From positions 126,767,093 to 126,831,092 of the forward strand of contig NC_135718.1 in the NCBI RefSeq assembly GCF_964656455.1: DNA of 64,000 nucleotides, read 5' to 3'. Position 1 is the stretch's first letter; every line of letters starts with the position of its first letter. The notes below the pieces were generated by a model. That model made no database searches, was not told where the DNA came from, and was given only the letters and a program-made list of their open reading frames with translations. The DNA comes from Halichoerus grypus (taxonomy: Eukaryota; Chordata; Mammalia; Carnivora; Phocidae). A program made the position numbers and the translations under genes. This document shows positions 14,701 through 28,300 of this stretch, in pieces.

Positions 14701-17700
14701 CTTAGATTAAACAAGTAATTATCTTCCTAAAAGGTAATTTTATGATTAAAAAGAAGCTTAATTTATTTTAAAGTCAAGATGAGCTACAGTTTCTTTCATG
14801 ACTACTTCTATTCCATTAATGCTATTATCAAATAGATTATTACATTACACGGTAACTTTAATTTTTTGTTTACTAAGGTATATAGCCTATAAAGTGTGCA
14901 TGTCTTAAGTGTACAGCTTATTGTTTTTACATGTGTGTACGGGGCCCCCACTTAGATCAACGCGTACAAGGTGTCCACAATGGCATTCCAACAGGGGTCT
15001 GTCATTTTGAGCCATTGTTCTATTCTGAACTACTCTGGCTTCTGTCATCATACATTAGTTCTTCAGCTTCATAGAAATATAATCACACAGTATCTACTTA
15101 TTATCTGCTTGCTTTCACTCCATATAATGTTTTTGGGATTCATCCAGGTTGTTGAGTGAAACAGTTATTTGTTCTTCTTTATTGCTGTGTAGTGATCCAC
15201 TGCCACCTGGTAGGCATTTAAATTATTACAGGTAGCTAGCTACACATGCAAATTTGCAGTGTGTGTATATATATATATACACATACATATATATACAATG
15301 TATATTTCCCCCTCTATAGGAAAATTAATGTTGTAATCCATATTCACATAAAATAATTATGACTGGAAAAATTCCTATAGCTTTTTCTTTTAAACGTTTT
15401 TTCACATTTGAATTAGCTACTCTACTAAAAGGCTTTGAAATAAATCACGTAGCACACAATTTTAGACATGGAAAGGGCCACCCAGCCCACCCCTTTCACT
15501 TTATAAAGAAAATGGAAACTTGTAGAAGATGAAATGATTTGCATAAGAACATGAAACAAGGTAGTAATTGAGCCAGGACTTGATGCTTTTTTCAGTATAC
15601 AAGAAAATTTGATGAAAAAATACCTGATGAATGGGAAGAATGCAAATTCTGAATTGGGTGGGCTTGTATATCATGTAAACAACCAGAAATTCTTCTATTC
15701 TTCATCAAGCTCCTGCTCCTAAAAAAAGATAAACCATAAGATTAGTGGTTATGTACTACATGGAATAATAATATTCAGAATATTCTTGGGGCGCCTGGGT
15801 GGCTCAGTTGGTTAAGCATCTGCCTTCAGCTCAGGTCATGATCCCAGGGTCCTGGGATCGAGCCCCATATGGGGCTCCCTGCTCAGTGGGGAGTCTGCTT
15901 CTCCCTCTCCCTCTGCCCCTCCCCACTGCTTGTGCTCTCTCTCAAATAAATAAATAAAATCTTTTTTAAAAAAGAATATTCTTAATTCTCTAAAGAAAAT
16001 TGGTATGCAGGTGTGTGTTTTCTGTGGAAACATTTTCATCAAGAAATAGTTAAATTCATTTGGTTTATTAAGCAAGAACTTCACTATTTATAGGTATTGT
16101 TCTAAGAATATAGTAAATTAATTAAATGGAATACATATTTGTAGAATACTCCTATTTACAGGCTCTAGATACTGTGGTTAAACACAGGAAACATGGTTTC
16201 TGGGCTCACTGAACTCAAGGTCCATAGGAAAAGAGAGAAATTAGGCAAATAAGTGCAATAAAGTGATACGTCACGAGAACAGAGCATGCTCTGCTGGAGA
16301 GGAACTTGACCTGGCCCAAGGAGTTGGGAGGGCCTCCTGGAACAATGACACTGAAGGATGCACAGGAGTTAGCCAAACGGAGAGGCAGGCTTGGGAAGGA
16401 GGGAAGAGTGGTTCGGACACAGGCACCAGGATGTGGGAAGACCCAGTGATAAGAGAAAAGTACAGTGCATGTAAGGACCAAGCGAGATTCAGAAGGACTG
16501 CAGTCTAGGACGGGGGAGAGGAGCAAGGCAGGGGTAGTCTGGGGGTGTGCAGGCACCAGCCTGAGGCTGACCCTGGATGCCAATTAAGGAGGATTGGATT
16601 TTATCCTGAGAATATCCTGGGAAAGATTCTAAACAAGGAAATGATCTAGGTAAATGAACATTCAAGTAAGCACTTGCTACACAGTGAAAAGCAGAATGCC
16701 TGTGAAGTGTAGCAGTAACACAAACGGAGGGAATGATATCTTCACTCGCTCTTTCTGCTTTTTCCCTCAGCCGATAAAACCACTCAGATCTCTGCCTGGA
16801 GTGTGACTGACTGGCTGTCTAGCTGTTACTCATTCTTCCTAACTGCTACTGGAAAAAGCAGCCTACTTCCAGATTGCCATTCATCTGCCAATTTTCTAAA
16901 CTCCAACTCCAGCCCTCATTATATCAATGAAGCTCCTTGAGCTGTGACCTAGACCTAAATCTAGGGGATGGATCCTTTGAAGTCTTTTTCCTAACAGAAC
17001 TCTCTATTACCGTCGGCCATTCAAAGAAAAATACTATTTGTTGAAAAGATTGCTAAACAGAAACATATTCCATCTGTAGTCATCTAAATGTTTCAAATAT
17101 ATTTTTCCCCATGAATTCCTACAAGAAAAACACAGAAATATGACTGATAACAGGGAGAGGAAATATCAACTCTCAATATGACTGATAACAGGAAGAAGAA
17201 ATACCAATTCTCAAAGGTAACAGTTTTTTGTACTTAGGTCTGAAAGGAAAGGGTACATTATTACAGTAAGTCTAAACTAGGAAAACTTATTCTTCCAACA
17301 CTATCACAGTTAAACAATGTTTAAACTCAAATAAAATGCTTGTCATTCTTTTTAAAGAATTTTTACTTAACCTCAGGGGAATTTTACTTTTAACCGTCCA
17401 CAGGACGTATCAAAATTTATAGGCAGCCAAACCAGTCTATTTTGTCACAGAGAGCCTATGGCATAACGTTGCCTGGTAGCGGTTCCATAATTAAGAACCT
17501 GTCAGTGTTTCCATTACCTGCAGGCATTCTCAGAGTTTGCAGTTCTGTCATAAACATTCTTACAAGGCTGAAACTTCATATACAAGGTCTCCGACCAAGA
17601 GCAATTCATTTTTTTTTTAAATATGATACTTTTAAATTATAGAAGTTCTCAAGAAAACATCTCTAACCAAATGAAAACACCTAATTTCAACATCTTAAAA

Positions 17701-19331
17701 AAATATCAAAAGAAGTTTTAATTTTTTGGTAATAATTTAAACTTTTGTTGGTTCCCTAGTTATTAACCTATAAGTTAGCAGAAAATAAGATGTAAATCAC
17801 CAACTTTCAATAAGCTAAATTTTTTTTTTTTAAGATTTTATTTATTTATTTGACAGAGAGAGACACAGAGAGAGAGGGAACACAAGCAGGGGGAGTAGGA
17901 GAGGGAGAAGCAGGCTTCCTGCGGAGCAGGGAGCCCGATGTGGAGCTCGATCCCAGGACCCTGGGATCATGACCTGAGCCGAAGGCAGATGCTTAACTGA
18001 CCGAGCCACCTAGGCGCCCCAATAAGCTAAAATTTTTATGTTCATTATTTTTAATTAGTTTTTAAAATTCAAGTATAATTAACATATAGTGTGTTATATT
18101 AGTTTCAGGTGTACAATATAGTGATTCAACAATTCTATATATTGCTCAGTGTTCATCACAATAAGTGTCCTCTTCATCCCCTTCACCTATTTCACTCATC
18201 CCGTCACTCCCTGATGTTCATTAATTATTAATGCTCATACTGTGATCCATAATTCTAAGTACACCAAGTTTGTATCTGTTTATAATAAAATATAATAAGA
18301 AACCAGTATTATAAAATCTAAAGGGATTTACAAATCACTGTCTGATGAATTTGTAGTTCTGGTCTGAATTTTTGGGAGGTTTATGTTACTCCAGGTTAGC
18401 TTAAGTACCCCAAGCCCTCCTGCCCAATTTCCCCCAAGGGCCATCTTTAGCTCACTTTGGAGAACCCAACACTGTTTTGAAGTCCTCAAGATAAATCACC
18501 TGAAGATATCACTATCTGTTTATTGGTATTAAATCAGAAATAAGATCCCCTCTGTAGTCCATGATTTAATCTTACTTAGCACATACAAGCACCCAATAAT
18601 AAGAACTGCCATTTATTCAACACCTATCCACTGCAGTGGGAGTTCTACATACTTTATCTCTAATCCTTAGAACTACTTCACGACATCATCGTCAGTCCCA
18701 TGGTGGTCATAGTAGAAGTGGCAGGAGAAGCAATTGTTGACCTCACTTAAACTTAGCAATAGGCTCTGTAGAAAAGATATGTATTATTGTCTCCATCTTA
18801 TAGATGAGAAAACTGAAGCCTAAAGATGTAATGTCACTTGCCCATGGCTGCACTCGGCATAAATCACTCTATTATACACCTGAAACTAATATAATACTGT
18901 ATGCTAATTATACTGGAATTAAAATTAAAAACTTAATGAAAAAAAGTTAGAACCTAGGACTCTGACATGAGCCTGTGACTTTTTTATTATAGTACATTGT
19001 AGGGGATACAGATGTGTATCTTATGCTCAAGGAACTCAGAATCTAAAGGACATGCTTTGTATTTCTCTTAGCTTGAAATACACAGCTGTTATGTACATAA
19101 CATATAAGATAACAAGTATCGATTATTATTTCTTGGCTATTTCTTACTGTAGCTTAGCAGTTACCATGAAGCAAATAGAACAGAGGTAACAGGAGGAAGA
19201 GTTGCTCTAAAGTAGTTCCATCTCTTTGAAATTTTATAAATGGGTTTAAAATAAGCATAGTCAAAACCAAGAAAGGCCTGAAAAGGTCTGGAAACCCAAT
19301 GAATTCTGAGCTGCAGCTGAAGGTGATGAAG

Positions 19332-19362
<31 letters not shown>

Positions 19363-22300
19363 TTTAACCAGAAAGATTCTGTTTTGATGCAAAAGAGACG
19401 CAATATGGCGTAGCAGTCAAGAAAATCAGGACCTTTGGAGTCACTCAATCCTGGATTTGAGTACCAGCTCTTCCTTTATCAGCTCTGTGAGTTTGGACAA
19501 CTTATAACCTCTTTAAATCTTCAGCCCCTTCATCTGTAAAAGGTGGGTAATGACAGCACTAACCTCATAGTTTTGTGTAAGAACTACATGAGATAATACT
19601 TAGCAAGCACTCAGTCAATGTTCTTGATAATGATGATGCTTCTGTTGGATGGATGAATGCCACTGACTCTTACATCCTGAAATATCCCAAATCCCTCCTT
19701 CCAAGTTCTAGACCTGAATATATGCACTTGGATGTTCCCTGGGAATCTCAAGCCCATCGTGTTCAAAAATAAACTCATCTGACTCTCCACATCAGGGAAC
19801 ACCACCTTCCCTTAGCCAGTTACCCTTGTTAGACAGGGATTCACCCTTGAGCCCTTTATCACCCTCAACTCCACAGCTAGCCAAGTCCTTATTGATTCTT
19901 CCTCTTGAATATGTATAAAACCGCACTTTCCTCTCCAGTCCTTCTGCCTGACCTGATTTTGGGTCTTTATCAACTGTTCTTCTAGTTTCTTCAATTCCTG
20001 GTCTTCAGGACAGAGAGTATTTTTTATTCATCTTTGTATCCTCAAGAAATAGCAGACAGTCTTGTTTCAAAACCAAATGAAGAAGTATTTATTTAAAAAG
20101 AAGTCTTTGTTTAAAAACCAAACTAAGCAGCTAAATTGGTTCCAAGACCAAGGCCTTTCTATTATACCATTTTGCCCCTCTGTAATCTAAGCATCTGAGG
20201 TCTAAACGGAACTAGTTTTTCCTTGAAAAGCATTTATTCACTGTGGAAGTCTTTTATGCTTTTAGTTAATAAGCAGCATTTGTCATATATAGAAGTTCTC
20301 TATCACCATGATTTATTCTTCTGTGGTGCTAACTTGACAGCATTTAAAGTTCTATAACTTACAATAAAATATCATAGAATATGCCAAGTTCTTGAAAAAG
20401 GGTAATTTAAAAGTAATAAAAACTATTCATTTTTATAGGAAATTAGATTTATGCTATTCTAAGTCGCTCTTAAGACTTATATGGTGAGATGCTGACCATT
20501 TTTGTTCCTATTCTAACTGACTGATATAAACAATTTAATGCCCCAAGTGCTGTAATTTGATCAGTAACATACTATTTCTCTTATATTACTGGGTTCCCTG
20601 CACAGACATATCCATTATGACAATAGATAGTTCTTTTAAAATAAGGAAATGATATATATATATGTATACCCAGAACAAAAACAACAATAACAAAATGTCT
20701 TTACCTCCTTCTAGAAAAAGAAGAAACTGGTGCATTTGTAATGTCAGGTTCCCATTCATCTTCAGGATCACAAAAGACATCTTCACTCTTGTTACTATTA
20801 TTACTCTAAGAAAAATAAAATATATGGTTTCTATTAATTTGGGTTAAAAAATATTTAGCAACTGGGGCACCTGGGTGGCTCAGTTGGTTAAGCGTCTGCC
20901 TCCAGCTCAGGTCATGATCCTGGGGTCCTGGGATTGAGCCCCGCACTGGACTCCCCGCTCAGCGGAGAGTCTGCTTCTCCCTCTCCCTCTGTCCCTCCAC
21001 CAGCTCATGTTCTCTCTCTCTCTCAAATAAAATCTTTTAAAACATGTTTAGCAATTAAGAGAAAACAAAAGTTTAAATTTGTTACATTTAAAATTTAAAA
21101 ATTAGCAAAATTACAGGTTGTCTGGCAGAAGTCTAAAAATATCATACATTTTGGGGTGCCTGGGTGGCTCAGTCAGTTAAGCATCCGACTCTTCATTTCA
21201 GCTCAGGTCATGATCTCAGAGACCTGAGATTGAGCCCCGCATTGGGCTCTGCACTCAGCAGGGAGTCTGCTTGAGATTCTCTCTCTTCCTCTCCCTCTGC
21301 CCCTCCCCCCACTCGCACTCTCTAATAAATAAATCTTAAAAATATCACATTCCTGACAAAACAAAAAATCAAGCACATGATGCTAGAAATTGTATTGAAA
21401 GAGCTCTACTAATAAAAGCACAGAAATCATTAAATGATTAAAAAACATAAACTTGGGATATAGAAGACACTAAAAACAGAAAAGATAAATCCTCAGTAGA
21501 AAAATAGAAGAAGGGGGGTTGGGCAATGTGTTAGCCTCGTGATGGGTATTAAGGAGGGCATGTACTGAATGGAGCACTGGGTGTTATATGCAAACAATGA
21601 ATCATTGAATACTACATCAAAAACTAATGATGTAATGTATGGTGACTAACATAACATAATAAAATTAAATTAAAAAAAGAAAAAGAAAAGAATAATCTGA
21701 CAACATTAAGATTCAATCACTCCCTGGTCGAATATATTAATCATGATAATAATCTGAATTTTAAGTATTTAAAGTTCTAGCAAAATACTATACATATAGA
21801 GCTTGATTTGAAATAGTATAATTATATAGAAAAATAATCAAAGAATATTGCAACAGTTGAAAGTAGGAAGTAAGATAATAATGGTTAAGTCACCTACCAC
21901 ATTTTAATGTATATGATAAGGCAAGAATGATCAAATGACTTCAATACAGTTTTTTTGTTGCTCTAATTACACAAGCAATCCACATTCATTGTAGGAAATT
22001 TGGAAATTATTAACACGTATAAACACACAAAAGTGTAACCACTCACAAACCCATCATTTAGAGATAAACACTCAGTTCCTTTCAGTCTTTTTGGATTTCC
22101 TGTTATGAATAATATACCTTGCATTCCTGGAATTAACCTTACTTGATCATGGTATAAGTATTCTTTGAGTATATCTTTGGGTTTGATTTACTGACCTTTC
22201 TTTCTTCCTTTCTTTCTTTTTTTAAGATTTATGTATTTATTGGCAAGAGAGAGAGTTCATGCAGGGGGGAGGGGCAGAGAGAGAGGGAGAAAGAGAATCC

Positions 22301-25300
22301 CAAGCAGACTCTGAGCTGAGCACGGAGCCCGACACAGGGCTTGATCTCACAACCCTGAGATCAGGACCTGAGCCAAAACCAAGAGTCAGACACTTAACAA
22401 ATTGCACCACCCAGGCACCCCTGATTTACTGACATTTTATTCAGGATTTTTATAGCTATGTTCATATGAAGATTGGTTTGTAATTCTCTTATGAATCATC
22501 TTTTCAGTTTTTGTGGTTTTTGTTTGGTTTGATTTTAATCGGTTAGGTTAGCATCATAACTGTGACACTTTATATCCTTTGCTATGTTCCAGAATAGTTG
22601 AAACACAATCATATTTATCTGTTCTCTTATTTACTTATTTATTTATTTTTTTAAGTACGCTCTACACCCAAATGGGGCTTGAACTCATGACCCTGAGATC
22701 AATAGTCACATCCTCTACCGACTGAGCCAGCCAGGCACCCCGGTTCTTCAGTGGTTTAAAAAAGCTTCCCCATGGGGCACCTGGGTGGCTCAGTCATTAA
22801 GTGTCTGCCTTCGGCTCGGGTCATGATCCCGGGGTCCTGGGATCGAGTCCCACATCGGGCTCCCTGCTCGGCGGGAAGCCTGCTTCTCCCTCTCCCACTC
22901 CCCCTGCTTGTGTTCCCTCTCTCGCTGGGTAACTTTCTGTCAAATAAATAAATAAAATCTTAAAAAAAAAACAAAACCTTCCCCATAAAACTGATTGGGA
23001 GCCACACCTTTTTCTTTTTGAGACTAATTTGTTGACAAACTTTTCAATTTATTGCATGGTTATTCATCCATTAAGCTAAATTTCATAATTGATCTTTTTC
23101 TAGAAAGTCTTTTCTTTCTAGAAAATTATAAAATTTATTAGCGTAAAGTTTTACATGTAAAATAATTTTTAAATGCTTTTGTTATCTTTGTATAAATGCC
23201 ATTGCCCATTCCTAAAATCACATGTTCATCTTTTTAAAGAACCAGAGCTTGAGTTTAATTTCTAATTTATCAATTATTGCTTTTATTTTTAATCATTCTT
23301 TCATTTGCTTTGCTTTGTTTTATTTTGTTATTTTCTAGATTGAGTTAACTAGTTTATTTTCATTTTTCCATTACACGAATCAAACATTAAGGATATAATT
23401 TGACAGCATCCTGTGTAAGCTTTTACATATATCTCCATTATTGTTATATCTAAGTAGTATAGAATATAATTCTATATAGAGTCACATTATATAAAGGTGA
23501 GATATTTAACAAATAGTAGCAACAATTTAATACATATTACAACTATTTATTAAATGCTTTAGGGATACTAAAATAATCATATGGAGAAAAATTACTTTTA
23601 CATCCATACCTCTCACAATATACTATAACAAATTCTATGTGACTCACAGAGGTAAATGTTTACAAAAAATTAAAAGTAAACAGAGAAATGGACTATATTT
23701 CAGTAAGAAGATCTCCAGATTAATAGACAGATTCAAATATACCAGATTTAAAATGCCTGTATAACAAAATAAAACCAAGAAAAAAGTCAGTGTAATCAGG
23801 AAAAAAATTATTATAAATATAAAATAAAGGTTTACTATCAAAATATATTAGAACTTTTATAGACATATTAGTTCATTACCCATATTTCAAAAGTGTGAGT
23901 AAAATTCAAAGGACATGAACACATACTTTACCTATAAAGAAACGAAGAGTCAAATCCTCAGATTCACTAATTATTAATACATAAATTAAAACAAACTGGT
24001 AACCTTGGTAAATGGCAATATTTCTGACAAGTAATTGTTATTGAACATCAAAATGTAATAAAAAATCATATTTTGGGGTACCATTTTAGAAAAGAGAAAA
24101 CAAGGAAAAAGATATTAAAAACTAATATGTGTAAGGATATTTTTAGTTCTATTAAAATAGCAAACAACTGGTAACACCGAAAAGCACAGCAATGGGGAAA
24201 TGTAAAGTAATTATGTAAAAATGCACATTATAGGCACTGAAGATAATTACAAATGATGCAAAGTGCTTTATATCTATCAAATTTCTTCTTCTCTTAAGCT
24301 TAAATCTAAAATCTTGAAAACACACAATTATAACTGTGAACAGATTCAGCACTAAATTTCTCTATTACAGGTATAACTATATTAAATCAATAAAACCCCA
24401 TCTACAGGCAAAAGTAAAGTAAACATACATAATTGTTAATATTGGTTGGTTTGGGTAATATAAATTGCCTTTTCCTTTATTTGCCAAATTTTCTTTACTA
24501 AGAACACGTCACTTGTATATTTTTTATTTCAAAAATTTACAGAGATTTTAATAATATTCCAAACCTCATAAAGTTCTTTCATTGCTGCAAGCTTAGATTC
24601 AAACTTTTCCAGACTCCAGAAAGTTGAGATCCCTAGTTGTAGGTTACGAACACGAACAGAAGTGTCAGAACTACTTCCTTTATCTGATACGTCATGTCTG
24701 AAAGAAAAACCAAAGAAAAATGCTTATCCTAAAACATACATACCCATTTATAAGAGTTTTCTGAATTAAAATAACTTCCATAAAAGTTCAGTCCACTGAT
24801 TAAATCTTTCCATTGTTAAGCATTTTTATTACAATGAAAAATCATGTCTAGTATATACTATATAAAAATAACTTCTTACATAAAAATTTTAAAAATCAAA
24901 TTCTAATTAGGTATATTTCCTTCCAAACATGTAATACTAGTAAACTTGCAACTCAAAAGAAGCTAAGTAGGGCGCCTGGATGGCTCAGTCGTTAAGCATC
25001 TGCCTTCGGCTCAGGTCATGATCCCAGGGTCCTGGGATCGAGCCCCACATCGGGCTCCCTGCTCCGCGGGAAGCCTGCTTCTCCCTCTCCCACTCCCCCT
25101 GTTTGTGTTCCCTCTCTCGCTGTGTCTCTCTCTGTCAAATAAATAAATAAAATCTTTAAAAAAAAGAAGTAAATTCCTAAAACACCTAAAACTATTCTGT
25201 TTATAAAATTACTTATTTTATAAACATACTTAGTATATTTAGTATGGTATGTTAATTGTTGAAAGTCTTTTACTCCAGAGTGAGCTCTAAAGGGGAGTCC

Positions 25301-28300
25301 AAATGTGTCACTGGGAATTCTGACACTGTTCTCTCCTAGACAGGCAATATAGATACTATGTCCTTGCAGAAATTAAATTTAGAAAGCAATCATATGAAGG
25401 TCAGTTAGTTTAAAACAAAGAATTACTTTATAATTAGGCTAATAAATTGCTCACCTGCCAAAAACATAACATTTTTTAAATTTGCTGCTGATGGCATTGG
25501 CTTCCTGAATCATCATTGAGAGTTTCATGGAGCTCCAATTTGTCTGAACTAGTAGAAAACACACAGAGATGATTCAAAAACCATCTATGAGCCCTGACTT
25601 ATATCACTAGGCAGAACAACTCCTGAAAAAAAAAAATATTGATTTTAAATAAATGGTTTTAACTATTGCAGAAAGTAAGGGCAATATTTGAGTGGCTTCT
25701 CCTCAAGCCTGAAATAAAATATTCTTCATAGAAAGAATATTTCTATGAAGTCTTTCACCTGTGGAGACACAGTAAAAAAACTGAAAGTGATGTAGAAAGT
25801 TGATACAGAAAGGATTTTGTAAGAGAGGAAATGCCAAAGACAATGCTTTGTCTCCTAATATCTTTAAATATTTTTTTCTGATTAATTTTTTCTTAATTTC
25901 TAATTTGTTTAAAGTATTGGGTAAAGCATACTACAGCCTTACTTATATAGAACCACAATCCTTTTTTATTTTGCCTGAAAATTAAAACAAACACATATTT
26001 CAGGACATCAAAACAAAAATGGGAAATAATTTGGCCACAATTCCATTTTCCTAATTTAAAATTAAAATTTTATCATAAATATTTTCTATATCACCCAAAT
26101 TTATCACCAATTTTCCATCAGAACATTTTTTTGAAAGGATAAAATTCATTATACACATGCTAAAAAAAACAAGTATTCATTGCAAGACCCTGTTTTTAGG
26201 CTCTAAGAAGAATAAAAAGATGTATTAGTAAATGTATTTATTTACTTCTTACAATAGATATAACAAGCATTAATAGTTTCAGATTTATTTAAAAATAGAA
26301 GTTATACAATACAATACAACTACGAAGTATTCTAGCTAAAAATTTGAATCAGAATCTGACAGGCCTGAAGAAATAGCTCTACCACTTTATAGGGAATATA
26401 GGGGCAGAGGAACCTGTTAAGCAACACCATGTAGATACAACAGCAAGATCCAGAATGTGGGAAACTACAAGATAAATAACCTGATTTCTTCAATAAGCAA
26501 ATTACAAGAGGAAGGAGAGAGATAAGAAAGGCAAATTTACAGATTAAGAGACTTAAAAAGGGGCACCTGGGTCACTCAGTCTGTTAAGCATCCCACTCTT
26601 GGTTTTGGCTCAGGTGGTGATCTCATGGGTCATGGGATCTGTCACTTTGGGCTCTGTGCTCAGCAGGGAGTCTGCTTGGGCCTTCTTTCCCTCTGCCCCT
26701 CCCCCACCCACTTGTGCTCTTGCTCACTCTCTAAAATAAATGAATGAATAAATAAATAAATAAATAAATATTTTTTATAAAAATGGGGGTGCCTGGCTGG
26801 CTCAGTAGGTAGAGCATGTGACTCTTAATCTCAAGTGAGTTCAAGCCCCACTTTGGACGTGGAGCCTACTTAATAAAAATGAAAAATAAATATAAAGAGA
26901 CTTAGGGGCACCTGGGTTACTCAGTTGGTTAAGCGTGTCTGACTCTTGCTTTCGGCTCAGGTTGTGATCTCAGCGTCCTGAGATCGAGCCACGAGTCAGG
27001 CTCTGTGTTCAGCTCAGAGTCTGCTTGAGATTCTCTCTCTCTCCCTCTGCCCCGCCCCCCCATCCCTGCTCACGCAGGCACTCTCCCTCTCTCTCTAAAA
27101 TAAATAAATAAATCTTTAAAAATAATAATAAAAAAATCAAATAAGACTTACAAGGCATATCTACCAAACACAATGTGTGGATCATGTTTGTATCCTGACT
27201 CAAACAAACAAGATATAAAAAAAATGTATGGGAAAATTGAATGTAGGCTAGAAATCTGATGAGTATAAGAAATTATTATTCATATTTTTAGGTTTGATAA
27301 AAATATCATATCATGGTTATGCTTAAAGAGTGACAGAGAAAGACAGAAAAGAGAGTCCTTATCCAATGCAGAGATACATAGTGAAGTATTTACAGATCAA
27401 ATGATATGATGTCTTGGATTTGCTCCACAACAGTCCAGGGAGGCAAGGGGGCTGGGTACAGCCAGAACAAGACCGAACATGTGTTAGAAATTGCTGAAGT
27501 TGGATGATAAGTATATAAGAGTCTGTTGTAGTAACCTCTCTACTTTTAGAGTTTGTTTGAAATTTTCCATAATGAGAAAAAGTCATTAAAAACATGCCAT
27601 GTTCTATACAGCAATGTAGAAGTATACACAAAAAATAACATCTAAGTGAAAAAGAAGATGAAGTACCCAATGATTTAGTCCAATCTAGATGTAAGACCTA
27701 AAATATTAGAATAAGAGACTGCATTTTAAAAAACATGTTACACATTAAAGTATCACTTGAAATTTTCTTTACTATTTGCTTATGTAACTAAATATTCTAA
27801 AAACTGAATATTCTGAAACAATCATGCATACAAATTTATTTAGATCCAAAAAGGCCAGCAACATCCAGAATAAACCATTTTTAATATATAAAGGCAACCA
27901 ACTCTAACATTTTAGTAATTATATCATAAGAAATAACATACACAAAACTTTAGAAAATGCCTGCTAAAATCATCATATACTCACTTAAAAAAGTTTTATC
28001 TCTATTACTTTGATTTTGCTGTAGTATTTGTACTTCTTTAGCAATTTTTTGCTTCTCAGTTTCTAAAGCTTCCAGAATTCTTGCATGGCGGATGCTATGG
28101 TCTTCTAAAGCCTAATTGATATTTATTCATATAGACCCATACATGAAAATATACAAAGAGAGAAATTATAATTGATAATGGTAACACAGCATACTTAAAC
28201 TTCATTTTACAGTACACATTTTATTAAGCATACAAGGCCTTTAAAAAGTGATTTATAAAATATCTTTATAAAATTTGACCCCATAACAAAATCATTAGGA

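Noticed and set aside
16215..16583. 122-codon minus-strand ORF and an opposing plus-strand ORF in intron 22
   Set aside because: Unrelated to any known protein, overlapping on both strands in a GC-rich patch; probably chance.
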